The position numbers and the translations under genes were made by a program. The notes under the pieces were generated by a model. It was not told where the DNA came from and made no database searches. It saw only the letters and a program-made list of their open reading frames with translations. Positions 44,486 through 53,853 of a stretch of 64,000 nt of DNA are shown piece by piece. How positions within the stretch are numbered: the first letter of the stretch is position 1; every line of letters begins with the position of its first letter. The stretch is from the NCBI RefSeq assembly GCF_000635915.2, contig NZ_CP015614.1, positions 975,501 to 1,039,500 of the forward strand, read 5' to 3'. The stretch comes from Brevundimonas naejangsanensis (lineage in GTDB: Bacteria > Pseudomonadota > Alphaproteobacteria > Caulobacterales > Caulobacteraceae).

Positions 44486-46117
44486 ATGCTGGGTATGATG
44501 CAGGACTGGCCGCTGACGGTCGACAAGATCCTCGACCACGCGAAGAACTGGCACGGAGCACGCGAGGTCGTGACCCGTTCGGTCGAGGGGCCGATCGTCC
44601 GGACGACCTACGCCGCCATTCACGATCGCGCGCGCCGGGTGTCGAACGCCTTGCTGGCGTGGGGGATCAAGCCGGGAGACCGTGTGGCCACCCTGGCCTG
44701 GAACACCGGCAATCACATGGAGACCTGGTATGGGATCATGGGGATCGGCGCCGTCTGCCACACCCTGAACCCGCGCCTGTTTCCCGAGCAACTAGCCTAC
44801 ATCATCAACCATGCCGAAGACCGGGTCATCTTCACCGATCTGACCTTTGTGCCGCTGCTCGAAGCCGTTCTGCCGCACTGTCCGACAGTCGAGCGGGTCA
44901 TTGTGATGACCGACGCCGCCCACATGCCTCAGGCCAAGCTGCCTAACGCTGAGGCTTATGAGACGGTGCTGGAGCAGGTCAGCAGCGACGTCGTCTGGGG
45001 CGGTTTCGATGAACAGACCGCCTGCGGCCTCTGCTACACCTCGGGCACGACCGGCAATCCGAAGGGGGTGCTGTATTCGCACCGCTCGAATTTCATCCAT
45101 ACCCTGCTGGGCCTGCAGTCGACGGTCATGGGCGCGACGCCCAGCGAGGTGATCCTGCCTATCGTGCCCATGTTCCATGCGAATGCTTGGGGCATAGCCT
45201 TTGGCGGTCCAGCGGCGGGGGCCAAGCTGGTCATGCCGGGCGCGAAGATGGACGGCGCCTCTGTCTATGAACTGATTGAGACCGAAGGCGTGACCTTCTC
45301 GGCCGCCGTGCCGACGGTCTGGCAGGGGCTGTATGGCCATATGGTCGAGAACGGGCTGAAGTTCTCAACCCTGCGCAAGGTTCTGATCGGCGGATCGGCC
45401 TGTCCCGAAGCCCTGATCCGCGGCTTCCAGGACCAGTTCGGCGTCGAGGTGGTCCACGCCTGGGGCATGACCGAGACGTCGCCGATCGGCACCATCGCTA
45501 ACCTAACGCCTGAGCTGAAGGCCAAGCCCTATGACGAACAGATGGCCTGGCGCCTGAAGCAAGGCACGCCGCCGCTGGGCGTCGAGCTGAAGATCAAGAA
45601 CTACGGCGGCCAGGAAATGCCTCACGACGGCAAGACCTTCGGCCGGGTGATGGTCAAGGGACCGACCGTCGCCGGCGCCTATTTCAAGGGAGAGGGCGGA
45701 GATATCCTCGACCACGAGGGTTTCTTCGACACGGGCGACATCGCCAGCGTGGACGCCTACGGCTTCATGCAGATCACCGACCGGGCCAAGGACGTGATCA
45801 AGTCTGGGGGCGAATGGATCAGCTCCATCGACATCGAGAATATCGCCGTGGGCCATCCGAAGGTCGTCCTGGCCGCCGTCATCGGCGCGGCGCACCCGAA
45901 GTGGGACGAGCGGCCGGTGCTGCTGGTCAAGCTCAAGGATGGCGAGGCCGAGGACAAGCAGGAGCATCTGGACTTCCTGCAGGGCAAGATCGCCAAATGG
46001 TGGATGCCGGACGATGTCGTCTTCGTGGACGACATTCCGCTGGGCGCCACGGGCAAGATTGATAAGAAGACGCTGAGAGAGCGGATGAAGGATTATCAAT
46101 TGCCCGCCGCTGGTTAA
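44486..46117 (+). CDS. Medium/long-chain acyl-CoA ligase
   Basis: A 543-residue AMP-forming acyl-CoA synthetase. The P-loop motif is [19 protein letters not shown], followed by [15 protein letters not shown] and the hinge/lysine end [19 protein letters not shown] with [12 protein letters not shown]. It activates fatty or related acids for beta-oxidation. ATG 44486 was chosen on the conserved [14 protein letters not shown]-terminus, typical of the medium-chain branch. A DUF1499 protein follows 18 bp later. Confidence 0.92.
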   Translation: MLGMMQDWPLTVDKILDHAKNWHGAREVVTRSVEGPIVRTTYAAIHDRARRVSNALLAWGIKPGDRVATLAWNTGNHMETWYGIMGIGAVCHTLNPRLFPEQLAYIINHAEDRVIFTDLTFVPLLEAVLPHCPTVERVIVMTDAAHMPQAKLPNAEAYETVLEQVSSDVVWGGFDEQTACGLCYTSGTTGNPKGVLYSHRSNFIHTLLGLQSTVMGATPSEVILPIVPMFHANAWGIAFGGPAAGAKLVMPGAKMDGASVYELIETEGVTFSAAVPTVWQGLYGHMVENGLKFSTLRKVLIGGSACPEALIRGFQDQFGVEVVHAWGMTETSPIGTIANLTPELKAKPYDEQMAWRLKQGTPPLGVELKIKNYGGQEMPHDGKTFGRVMVKGPTVAGAYFKGEGGDILDHEGFFDTGDIASVDAYGFMQITDRAKDVIKSGGEWISSIDIENIAVGHPKVVLAAVIGAAHPKWDERPVLLVKLKDGEAEDKQEHLDFLQGKIAKWWMPDDVVFVDDIPLGATGKIDKKTLRERMKDYQLPAAG

Positions 46118-46135
46118 TTGCGACGGAGGACCTCC

Positions 46136-46816
46136 ATGCCGAATTCCCGCCCCAAGGCAGGCGTGCTCGCCAAGCTGCTGCTCGCGACGGCGCTGTTGGC
46201 GCCGGGCCTGCTGTTGGTCGCCTCTGCAGGAACGCGAGGCGAGCTGTGGAGCACAGACTTCGGCATCGGGGTCCTGGCGCTCACGGTCGGCCGTATTCTG
46301 GCCTACCTCGGTCTGGCGGCGGCTTTGGCGGCCTGCCTGCTGGCGTTTCGCGAGCGCCGCCTCATAGGGATCGCCGGCGCCGCCCTGCTGATCGCGGGCG
46401 TGACGATCGCCGGCTATCTGATCCAGGAGCGTCGCTTCACCCCCGCCCCGCGCGATGTGACCACGGATGTGAATGAGCCGCCCGCGTTCGCCCGGGGCCT
46501 TGCGGCTGAAAGGCGCCTGGCGGGCGCAGACGACAGCCATCCTCGGGCCTGCGCGGGACTTGAGCCTGCATCGACCCAGGTTGCGCCTGAAACGGCCGCC
46601 TGGGCGCTTGAAAAGGCGGGCTTCACCGTGTTCGGCACGTCGCCGTTCCGGGTTGATGGGCGCCAGCAGAGCGCCTGGTTCGGCGTCACCCACGACGTCA
46701 CCGTCCGCATCCGACCTGGCCGGACCGATGTGCGCGTCGCCGGGCGCGACAGCCTGAAAATTGGCGATGAAGCCTGCCGTCTCGCCAAGGCGGTGGTGGC
46801 TGAGCTGACGCCTTAA
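46136..46816 (+). CDS. DUF1499 membrane protein
   Basis: A 226-residue protein with three to four N-terminal helices (about residues 10-100) and a C-terminal DUF1499 domain: FTPAPRDVTTDVNEPPAFAR, ALEKAGFTVFGTSPFR, VTVRIRPGRTDVRVAGRDSL, ending KIGDEACRLAKAVVAEL. Function of the family is unknown. A good ribosome site (CGGAGG) precedes ATG 46136; the TTG at 46118 is less likely. The stop (TTAA) is shared with the convergent MBL gene. Confidence 0.83.
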   Translation: MPNSRPKAGVLAKLLLATALLAPGLLLVASAGTRGELWSTDFGIGVLALTVGRILAYLGLAAALAACLLAFRERRLIGIAGAALLIAGVTIAGYLIQERRFTPAPRDVTTDVNEPPAFARGLAAERRLAGADDSHPRACAGLEPASTQVAPETAAWALEKAGFTVFGTSPFRVDGRQQSAWFGVTHDVTVRIRPGRTDVRVAGRDSLKIGDEACRLAKAVVAELTP

Positions 46817-47730
46817 AGGTCCTCGGTCAGCCGCCAGTCGGCGCCAAGCCGGGCTTGAGGCTCGGCCCGCGCGCGTCCCTCCTTTTCAAGCTTGATCAGG
46901 TGCGCCAGCACCGACAGGCTGGCGGCGGGCCAAAGGCGTTCATCCACGGCGGCGTAGAGGATCGGCACCATTTGCGCGATGGTCCGGTCGCCCGCCGCCA
47001 GTCGGGCCATGATCTGGCCTTCCCGCTCTAACCGGTGCGCGCGATAGGCCTTCAGAAAGCGCGCGACCTGGGTGATCGCCGGGCCGTGCGTGGGCCAGAT
47101 GGTCGAAAAGCCGCGCGCCAGCACCGCGTCGAGGCTCTGCATATAGGCCGTCATATCGCCGTCAGGGGGCGCCACCACGGTGGTGGACCACCCCATGATA
47201 TGGTCGCCGCTGAACAGGGCGTTCTCGTCCCGAAGGATGAAGGCCATGTGGTTCGAGGCGTGGCCCGGCGTCGCCATCGCCTCCAGGGTCCAGCCGTCGC
47301 CCTCGATCCGCTCTGCGCCGGTCAGGACGATATCGGGACAGAAATCCTCGTCCTCATCCTCGTCCAGACTGCTGTCCGAGGCGTGCATCGTGCGCGCGGG
47401 CGGCTGCATGGCCAGGATCGGCGCGCCGCCGACCGCTTCGGCGAACGGGCGGGCGAGGGGGGCGTGGTCGCGGTGCGTGTGGGTGACCAGCACATGACTG
47501 ACCGTGCGTCCGGCCACGGCGCGCAGCAGGGCGTCCAGGTGAGCGTCATCCAGAGGCCCAGGATCAATGACCGCCACGCCTGCGCCAGGCCGGTCTCTGC
47601 CGATGATATAGGTCCCCGTACCCGTGAAGGTGAACGGCCCCGGATTGTCCGCGATCAAGCGCTGAATCAACGGCGAGACCTGGTCGCGTCGTCCATAGGC
47701 GAAATCGAACTGGCGAACGTAAGGGATCAT
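46813..47730 (-). CDS. MBL-fold hydrolase (LACTB2/glyoxalase-like)
   Basis: A 305-residue metallo-beta-lactamase-fold protein. Metal ligands are in VTHTHRDHAPLARPF (HxHxDH), PGHASNHMAFILRDE, and FSGDHIMGWSTTVVAPPDGD. A C-terminal winged-helix domain (residues 240-295) is present, as in the LACTB2 group, which act on RNA or thioesters. It has an acidic inset (SSLDEDEDEDF) between the first two metal motifs. The ATG 47730 start looks natural. Confidence 0.9.
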   Translation of the reverse strand: MIPYVRQFDFAYGRRDQVSPLIQRLIADNPGPFTFTGTGTYIIGRDRPGAGVAVIDPGPLDDAHLDALLRAVAGRTVSHVLVTHTHRDHAPLARPFAEAVGGAPILAMQPPARTMHASDSSLDEDEDEDFCPDIVLTGAERIEGDGWTLEAMATPGHASNHMAFILRDENALFSGDHIMGWSTTVVAPPDGDMTAYMQSLDAVLARGFSTIWPTHGPAITQVARFLKAYRAHRLEREGQIMARLAAGDRTIAQMVPILYAAVDERLWPAASLSVLAHLIKLEKEGRARAEPQARLGADWRLTEDL

Positions 47731-47779
47731 AGCTCTCTTCAGGCCCTAAGGGCGTCGAACAGGGGGCGATAGGACAAGG

Positions 47780-48213
47780 TCACTGTCTTTTCACTCTGAT
47801 GGCGCGGGCATCGCCGACGTTGAGGAAGTAGCTGCCGAAGGCCGCGCGACGGACTCGTACCTCACTCCCGCTTTGAGGGCGAATATGGGCCGGCTCATTG
47901 TCGATCTGCCGCCATTCCCTCCCATCCGTCAGTTGGAAGACCCAGCGCCCGGCGCCGTCCCTCGCTGCCCGGACGAGGGCGGTCTGGATAGACGATATCT
48001 CTTCGCGATCGTCATTCGATCCGAGGAAGGCCGGCAGGGCCACATTGCTGAAGCCGAACAGGTTGCGTCGGGCTTCCCGCACCTGCTGGCGGTTTACAAC
48101 CGTTACGTCTCCCGCCTCCTGGGCCCGGATCAGCGCCTCGGCCGCCTTGTCTAGACATGACAGACGGGCTTCGGGCTCGCCGATCGCGCGACAGGCGGCC
48201 AGTTCGCCGATCG
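47780..48213 (-). pseudogene. 5'-truncated secreted-protein gene
   Basis: The frame is open from the stop at 47780 up to an in-frame TAA at 48269. The conserved part reads ELAACRAIGEPEARLSCLDK, then VVNRQQVREARRNLFGFS, GAGRWVFQLTDGREWRQID and a C-terminal RRAAFGSYFLNVGDARAIRV. This is the layout of a small secreted alphaproteobacterial protein whose signal peptide should precede CRAI. No ATG, GTG or TTG lies in frame upstream of a GTG at 48082, which would cut into the conserved core. So the signal peptide and start are gone. A 100-residue product from GTG 48082 could still be made. Confidence 0.7.
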
Positions 48214-48320
48214 TTCGACAAGGATCCGCCGCGTTACGCGAGCGGCTTCCAGTACCAGACCCGTAGACTTATGACGTCATCGGCCGTTACTTCTACATCG
48301 GCGCTCGCGCCCGCTTCTAA
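48214..48320 (+). pseudogene. 3' remnant of a TonB-dependent receptor gene
   Basis: From 48214 the plus strand reads FDKDPPRYASGFQYQTR. Then, after a frame slip near 48265, it reads TYDVIGRYFYIGARARF and a stop (TAA 48318-48320). This is the closing strand pair of a TonB-dependent outer-membrane receptor, with its final aromatic residue. Nothing upstream in any frame continues the receptor; the bases to the left belong to the truncated minus-strand gene. A good terminator follows, as expected at the end of the original gene. Confidence 0.75.
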
Positions 48321-48343
48321 GAAGCATCGCGCCTGGCATTGAG

Positions 48344-48376
48344 GGCGGCGGGTCTAACGGCCCGCCGCCTTTTTTG
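48344..48376 (+). terminator. Intrinsic terminator of the lost receptor gene
   Basis: A 9-bp stem (GGCGGCGGG with CCCGCCGCC, loop TCTAACGG) is followed by six T. It lies 24 bp after the receptor remnant's stop and has outlived the gene. Confidence 0.88.
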
Positions 48377-48491
48377 TCGTTTCTAGGCGGGATCGCGGAC
48401 GTTGAGGGCGCTTGTGCCGCGCGCACGCGAAAGCGGCGATGACTTTCTGATCATCACCGGATGGCGTCGTATCTAAAGTGAAGGGCGGCGC

Positions 48492-48526
48492 GCCACTCCC
48501 TCAAATGCTTGAGAAGGAGTGGCGCG
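48492..48526. repeat. Inverted repeat overlapping the tRNA-Asp 3' end
   Basis: CGCCACTCC and GGAGTGGCG flank CTCAAATGCTTGAG, itself an inverted CTCAA/TTGAG. The right arm overlaps the encoded CCA of the tRNA. In the precursor RNA it would fold right against the mature 3' end. It may be a processing or termination structure, but there is no T run. Confidence 0.55.
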
Positions 48527-48596
48527 AGTGACGGGGCTCGAACCCGCGACCTCCGGCGTGACAGGCCGGCACTCTAACCAACTGAGCTACACCCGC
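48520..48596 (-). tRNA. tRNA-Asp(GUC)
   Basis: On the minus strand the acceptor is GCGGGTG pairing with CACTCGC, the D arm is GCTCAGTTGGTTAGAGT, the anticodon loop is CCTGTCACG with anticodon GTC, and the T arm is TCGCGGGTTCGAGCC. CCA is encoded. The length is 77 bases with CCA. Confidence 0.97.
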
Positions 48597-48750
48597 GTTG
48601 CTCCCCCCGCGAGGAGGAGAGGAAGGAGCGGATACGGGGCGTCGCCGCTTCGGTCAAGCGCGTTGTGGCGTTTTTGATAAAAAATCCGCGAATTCAGATG
48701 CTAGCAGGCAGAATGGGAGGAACCCGTGGGCCGGAGTTCCTCCCGTCTTC

Positions 48751-50928
48751 TCAGGCCTTCTCCCAGCCTTTTTCTACGGCCCAGACGGCGAAGGCGTAGT
48801 CGTGGGCGATGTCCTTCAGATAGTCGAAGCGCCCGGAGGAGGCGAAGTGGCCCGCCTCCATGTTGATCTTCAGCAGCACCGGCTTGCCGGAGGTCGAGGC
48901 GGGACGCAGTTTCGCCACCCATTTCTCCGGCTCCCAATAGGTCACGCGGGGGTCGGACAGGCCGCCAGTCGCCAACAGAGCCGGATAGGGCTTGGCCTCG
49001 ATCTGGTCATACGGGCTGTAGGAGTGGATGTAGTCATAGGCCGCCGCGTCCTCCAGCGGATTGCCCCATTCGGGCCATTCCGGCGGCGTCAGAGGCAGGC
49101 TGGTGTCGCTCATGGTGTTGATGACGTCGACGAAGGGCACGCCGCCGATCACGCCGGCCCAGAGTTCGGGCCGCATATTGGTGACCGCGCCCATCAGCAG
49201 GCCGCCGGCCGAGCGGCCCTCTGCCACGATGTTCCCCGCCTTGGTGTATTTCTGCGCGATCAGGTGATCGGCGGCGGCGATAAAGTCGGTGAAGGTGTTC
49301 TTCTTGGTGAAGCGACGCGCGGTCAGGAACCAGTTCCAGCCCTTGTCCGAGCCGCCGCGGATATGGGCGATGGCGTAGATGAAGCCGCGATCCACCAGCG
49401 ACAGCCGGTTGGTCGAGAAGCCGGCCGCCATCGGGATGCCGTAGGAGCCGTAGCCGTAGAGCAGCAGTGGCGCAGACCCGTCGACTGGCGTGTCCTTGCG
49501 GCGCAGCACCGTCACCGGCACCAGCTCGCCGTCAGAAGCGGGTGCGTTCAGTCGCTCGACCACATAGTCCGCCGGATTGTGGCCCGAGGGGATTTCCTGA
49601 ACCTTGCGCAGCGTGCGCTCGCGCGTCTTCAGGTCGTAGTCATAGGTTGAGGTCGGCGTGGACGGCGAGTTGTAGCCGTAGCGCATGATCGTGGTGTCGA
49701 ACTCGGACGCCCCGCCCAGCGACAGGGCGTAGGCGGGCTCGTCCACGGCGATTTCATGTTCGGCGCCGCTGCGGTCGCGGATGACGATCTTGGTGTTGGC
49801 GTCGGCGCGTTCCTGCCGGCCTATATAGTCCTTAACCAGGGCCACTCCCTCGATGAAGCGGCCGGGCGTGTGGGGGATCAGGTCCTTCCAGTTCGCCTTG
49901 TCGAGAGCGGCGGTCGGCGCCTCCATGACCTTGAAGTCGATGGCGTCATCGGCGTTGGTGCGGATCACCCAACGATCGCCCCAGTGGTCCAGGTCATACA
50001 GCCGGCCGACGTGGCGCGGTTCGACCACCATCGGCTTCGCGGTCGGGTCCGAGGCCGGGATGATGCGGCTCTCTGAGGTTTCCTGGTTGCCGATGGAGAT
50101 GACGATGAAGGCGTCGTCGGCGGTGCGCTCGATGCCCTGGAACATGCCGTCGTCCAGTTCTTCGTTGACCAGGGCGGTCTCGCCGCCGCGCGCCGGGCGG
50201 CGGAAGATCTTGTCAGGGCGGCCGTTGTCGTCGCGGTTGGTCCAGAAGATCCACTGGCTGTCCGGCGAGAAGGTGAAGTTGGCGCTGGCCGATTCGATCG
50301 GGTTGGACAGCACCTCGCCCGTGGCCAGATCCTTCACATAGATCTTGTAGACTTCGGACCCCTGCGCGTCCTCGGCATAGGCGAACAGGGCGTGATCGGG
50401 GCTGTGTTCGGTCGCCGAGACTTCCGAATAGGCCTTCCCTTCGGCCAGCTTGTTGCAGTCCAGCAGGACCGTCTCGCCGTCCGCCTTGCCGCGCGGGCGG
50501 CGGCAGTAGAGCGGGTGCTGATCGCCGACGTTGTAGCGGACGTAGTATTCCCACGGGCCGTCTGCCGCAGGGACGGAGCTGTCGTCCTCCTTGATGCGCC
50601 CCTTCATCTCCTCGAACATCTGGGCCTGCAGCGGCAGGGTCGAGGCCATCATGGCTTCGCGATAGGCGTTCTCGGCGGTCAGGTGCTCCTTGACGTCGGC
50701 CTTGATCAGCGACGGATCGCGCAGCACGGCCTGCCAGTTGTCGTCCTTCATCCACTGATAGTCGTCGACGCGCACGCGGCCCAACTGCTCGATGCGGACG
50801 GGGACCTTCTTGGCGACGGGCGGGGTGGGCTTGGACATCGAGGCTCCGGGACTCTGGCGGGCAAGGGCGGGGGAGGCGGCGACCATGCCGACAGCGGCGG
50901 TCGAGGCGATCAGTTCGCGACGGTTCAT
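48751..50928 (-). CDS. ptrB: Oligopeptidase B (S9 family, exported)
   Basis: A 725-residue serine peptidase that cuts short peptides after Arg or Lys. A Tat-like leader (MNRRELIASTAAVGMVAASP) is followed by the beta-propeller (residues 80-440) and the alpha/beta hydrolase domain: LLLYGYGSYGIPMAAGF, IRGGSDKGWNWFLTARR, the nucleophile in VAEGRSAGGLLMGAV, the Asp region near GGLSDPRVTYWEPEKW and the His in MEAGHFASSGRFDYLK. Divergent from the protease gene across 72 bp. The 155 bp before it, up to the tRNA, shows nothing more. Confidence 0.94.
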   Translation of the reverse strand: MNRRELIASTAAVGMVAASPALARQSPGASMSKPTPPVAKKVPVRIEQLGRVRVDDYQWMKDDNWQAVLRDPSLIKADVKEHLTAENAYREAMMASTLPLQAQMFEEMKGRIKEDDSSVPAADGPWEYYVRYNVGDQHPLYCRRPRGKADGETVLLDCNKLAEGKAYSEVSATEHSPDHALFAYAEDAQGSEVYKIYVKDLATGEVLSNPIESASANFTFSPDSQWIFWTNRDDNGRPDKIFRRPARGGETALVNEELDDGMFQGIERTADDAFIVISIGNQETSESRIIPASDPTAKPMVVEPRHVGRLYDLDHWGDRWVIRTNADDAIDFKVMEAPTAALDKANWKDLIPHTPGRFIEGVALVKDYIGRQERADANTKIVIRDRSGAEHEIAVDEPAYALSLGGASEFDTTIMRYGYNSPSTPTSTYDYDLKTRERTLRKVQEIPSGHNPADYVVERLNAPASDGELVPVTVLRRKDTPVDGSAPLLLYGYGSYGIPMAAGFSTNRLSLVDRGFIYAIAHIRGGSDKGWNWFLTARRFTKKNTFTDFIAAADHLIAQKYTKAGNIVAEGRSAGGLLMGAVTNMRPELWAGVIGGVPFVDVINTMSDTSLPLTPPEWPEWGNPLEDAAAYDYIHSYSPYDQIEAKPYPALLATGGLSDPRVTYWEPEKWVAKLRPASTSGKPVLLKINMEAGHFASSGRFDYLKDIAHDYAFAVWAVEKGWEKA

Positions 50929-51000
50929 GGCGTGGGCTTCCCCTCGATTATCATTCGAGCGGGACCTTGTGCCCGGCGACGCTCGGCGTCAAATGGCGTC

Positions 51001-51804
51001 ATGGTCATTCAGGATCTTCCGCCCGAACAACCCGCTATCGTCTCCGCCCCGCCGCCCGAATGGGACCTGACGGTCGGGGTCATCAACGCCACCGTGCAAC
51101 TGGATCAGGCGTTCGGCAGCGGACAGAGAAAGGTCGGTACGGGCTTCCTGATCTCCGCCCCCAGGCCCGACGGCGCCCCCCGCGTGGTGCTGGTGACAGC
51201 CCGGCACGTGCTGGACGTCATGCCCGGCAATGAAGCGCGCATCGGGTGGCGCACAGCCGAGGCGGACGGGGCGTGGAAGTTCACCCCCGAAACCTTGAGC
51301 ATACGCGATGCGGGCGGCGCGCCGTTGTGGACTGCCCATCCTGAGCGCGATGTGGCGGTGATGGAGATCACGGCGCCGCCCGCCTTTGCCCAGGCGGCGA
51401 TTCCGCTCGGCTGGCTGGCCGAGGCGGACGCCTTCGACCGCTGGCGCATGGGTCCCGGCGACGAACTTCTGGCCCTGGGCTATCCCCATGGGCTGTCGGC
51501 CAATCGGGCGGGATTTCCGATCCTGCGACTGGGGCGGATCAGCTCATGGCCGCTGACGCCGATCCGGCATTTCCCGATCTTCCTGCTGGATTTCGTGGTG
51601 GCGCAGGGGAACTCGGGCGGCCCGGTGTTCTGGACCCCGGCCGCGCGACGCGTGCCGGGCGCGCCGGCGCCGGATCATCCCTTTATCGCCGGGGTGCTGG
51701 TTCAGGAAGTTCAGGGCGGCGGAGAGGGGCTGGACCTCGGCGTCGTGGCCCATGCGCAATATGTGCGCGAGACGATTCAGCGGCTGGATATTTCCTCCCC
51801 ATGA
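51001..51804 (+). CDS. Trypsin-like serine protease
   Basis: A 267-residue S1-fold protein. The triad is visible: His in VLVTARHVLDVMPG, Asp in HPERDVAVMEI, Ser in VAQGNSGGPVF. No signal peptide or PDZ domain is seen, so it is not a standard DegP; it is closer to short bacterial trypsin-like peptidases and may be cytoplasmic. The last codons (SSP) and stop lie inside the intergenic repeat that begins at about 51794, so the original C-terminus may have been different. Confidence 0.85.
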   Translation: MVIQDLPPEQPAIVSAPPPEWDLTVGVINATVQLDQAFGSGQRKVGTGFLISAPRPDGAPRVVLVTARHVLDVMPGNEARIGWRTAEADGAWKFTPETLSIRDAGGAPLWTAHPERDVAVMEITAPPAFAQAAIPLGWLAEADAFDRWRMGPGDELLALGYPHGLSANRAGFPILRLGRISSWPLTPIRHFPIFLLDFVVAQGNSGGPVFWTPAARRVPGAPAPDHPFIAGVLVQEVQGGGEGLDLGVVAHAQYVRETIQRLDISSP

Positions 51805-51926
51805 AATGGGGAGGGGGACCGCGTAGCGGTGGAGGGGTCAGCGCCGCCGGGCGCCCGAAAAGCCCCTCCGTCACGGCGCTAGCGCCCCGCGCCACCTCCC
51901 CATCGGCGACGCCGATAGGGAAGAAA
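51794..51926. repeat. Palindromic intergenic repeat element
   Basis: About 130 bp of nested inverted repeats: CTCCCC-ATGAAAT-GGGGAG, ACCGC-GTA-GCGGT, then GAGGGG facing CCCCTCC, GGCGCTAGCGCC, and CACCTCCCC with ATCGGCGACGCCGAT. The two halves can pair into one long imperfect hairpin. I recognise this pattern (GGGGAGGGGGACCGCGTAGC and its partner) as an interspersed element of Caulobacterales genomes. It lies between convergent genes and may end both transcripts. Confidence 0.75.
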
Positions 51927-51931
51927 AACCC

Positions 51932-53716
51932 TCAGCCGGCGAGCGCTTCGACGCTCATCCGTTGCAGCAGGTCGCCGCCCTGGCCCACGGCCGCCAGACG
52001 ACTGGAGACGTGTCCAAGGACGTTGGCCGCATAGACTTCATACAGGTCCAGCTTGCCCTGCAGCCAGGCGGCGTCGCCCTCGTCAGCGTCCAGTTTCGCC
52101 CTGGCCGCCAGGGCGCCCTTGGCCAGCATCCAGCCCCCGACCACGTCGCCCATCAGCTTCAGATAGGCGTCGGCGCCGGCCAGCACGTCCGCGGCGCGGG
52201 CCGGGTCCGACTTGGCGTCCAGCAGCCACAGGGTGGCGTCCTCGACCGCCTCGATGGCGGTGGCGAAGCGCTCGACCGGCTTGCCGGTATAGAGGCGGTC
52301 GATCTGGGCCAGGGTCGTCTTCATTTCGGCGATCAGAGCCTTGGCCGACTCGCCGCCGTCCATCGACAGCTTGCGGCCGACCAGATCGATGGCCTGGATG
52401 CCGTTGGTGCCTTCGTAGATCGGGGCGATTCGGGCGTCGCGATAGTATTGGGCCGCGCCGGTCTCCTCGATGAAGCCCATGCCGCCGTGCACCTGAACGC
52501 CCATGGAGGCGACCTCGCAGCCTATGTCGGTGGACCAGGCCTTGGCGATGGGGGTGAACAGGTCCTCGCGGCCCTTCCAGGCCTTGCGTTCCTCCTCGGT
52601 CGCGGCGTGGCGGGCCAGGTCGGCGGCGACGCCGGTCGACAGGCAGATGGCGCGGGCGGCGGCGACCTTGGCCTTCATCACCGACAGCATCCGGCGCACG
52701 TCGGGGTGGTCGAAGATCGGGGCGTCCTTCTCGCCGGTCCAGACGCTGCGGCCCTGGCGGCGCTCCAGCGCATAGGCCAGGGCATGTTGATAGGCGCGCT
52801 CGGCGATGCCGACGCCCTCGACGCCGACGGCCAGGCGGGCGGCGTTCATCATGACGAACATATGGGCCAGGCCCTGGTTCGGCTGGCCGACCAGTTCGGC
52901 GCGGGCGCCCTCATAGCTCATGACGCAGGTGGGCGAGGCGTGGATGCCCAGTTTGTGCTCGACGCCGACCGGGCGGAAGGCGTTGCGCTCGCCTAGCGAG
53001 CCGTCGGCGTTGACGACGAATTTGGGCGTCAGAAACAGGCTGATGCCCTTCGGCCCGGCAGGCGCGTCGGGCAGGCGGGCCAGCACCAGGTGGATGATGT
53101 TGTCCGTGGCGTCGTGGTCGCCCCAGGTGATGAAGATCTTCTGGCCGGTCAGGGCGTAGGTCCCGTCGCCATTGGGAACCGCCGTCGCCGTCAGGGCGCC
53201 GAGGTCAGACCCGGCGTGCGGCTCGGTCAGCACCATGGCGCCGGTCCATTCGCCCGAAACCAGCTTGGGCAGATAGGTCGCCTTTTGATGCTCGTTGCCG
53301 ACCTGCTCCAACGCCTCGATAGAGGCCAGCGACAGCATGGGGCACAGGCCGAAGGCCATGTTGGCGGCGTGGACGGTCTCATAGGCCGCCAGCTCCAGCG
53401 CCTTGGGAAGGGCCTGCCCGCCGGCCTCGACCGAGGCGGTCAGGCTGGTCCAGCCGCCCGCCGCGAACTGTTGGTAGGCATTGGCGAAACCGGGGGCGGC
53501 CGTCACCGCGCCGTTGGCGTATTTGGCGCCGGCCAGGTCGCCGGGGCGGTTCAGCGGGGCCAGAACCTCTTCCGAAAACTGGCCGGCGGCGTCCAGCACG
53601 GCCGAGGCGACATCTGCGTCGTAATCCGGAAAGGCGCCGGTCGCTGCGACCTGATCGATGCCGGCCACGGCGTCGAGGGCGAATGCGATGTCACGGACGG
53701 GGGCGCGGTAGCTCAT
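51932..53716 (-). CDS. Acyl-CoA dehydrogenase (long form)
   Basis: A 594-residue FAD enzyme of fatty acid or related acyl oxidation. MVLTEPHAGSDLGALTATAV and QKIFITWGDHD form the FAD/substrate region; VGVEHKLGIHASPTCVM and VQVHGGMGFIEETGAAQYYR, IAPIYEGTNGIQAIDLVGRK are typical of the long bacterial acyl-CoA dehydrogenases with an extra C-terminal domain. It is divergent from the Sua5/TsaC gene. The next thioesterase, ETF or enoyl-hydratase genes are not here. Confidence 0.92.
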   Translation of the reverse strand: MSYRAPVRDIAFALDAVAGIDQVAATGAFPDYDADVASAVLDAAGQFSEEVLAPLNRPGDLAGAKYANGAVTAAPGFANAYQQFAAGGWTSLTASVEAGGQALPKALELAAYETVHAANMAFGLCPMLSLASIEALEQVGNEHQKATYLPKLVSGEWTGAMVLTEPHAGSDLGALTATAVPNGDGTYALTGQKIFITWGDHDATDNIIHLVLARLPDAPAGPKGISLFLTPKFVVNADGSLGERNAFRPVGVEHKLGIHASPTCVMSYEGARAELVGQPNQGLAHMFVMMNAARLAVGVEGVGIAERAYQHALAYALERRQGRSVWTGEKDAPIFDHPDVRRMLSVMKAKVAAARAICLSTGVAADLARHAATEEERKAWKGREDLFTPIAKAWSTDIGCEVASMGVQVHGGMGFIEETGAAQYYRDARIAPIYEGTNGIQAIDLVGRKLSMDGGESAKALIAEMKTTLAQIDRLYTGKPVERFATAIEAVEDATLWLLDAKSDPARAADVLAGADAYLKLMGDVVGGWMLAKGALAARAKLDADEGDAAWLQGKLDLYEVYAANVLGHVSSRLAAVGQGGDLLQRMSVEALAG

Positions 53717-53853
53717 CGGTTATCCTCAGAAAGACGTTGCGCTTCTGTCGACCCCTGCGCTCTGTGACGCAAGCCTGCTTGGACTTTGGTCGAGTTTCCG
53801 CGCACTCTATGCCTCTGTTTGAACGACTGACGCCGCGTAAGGAAAGAGCGACC

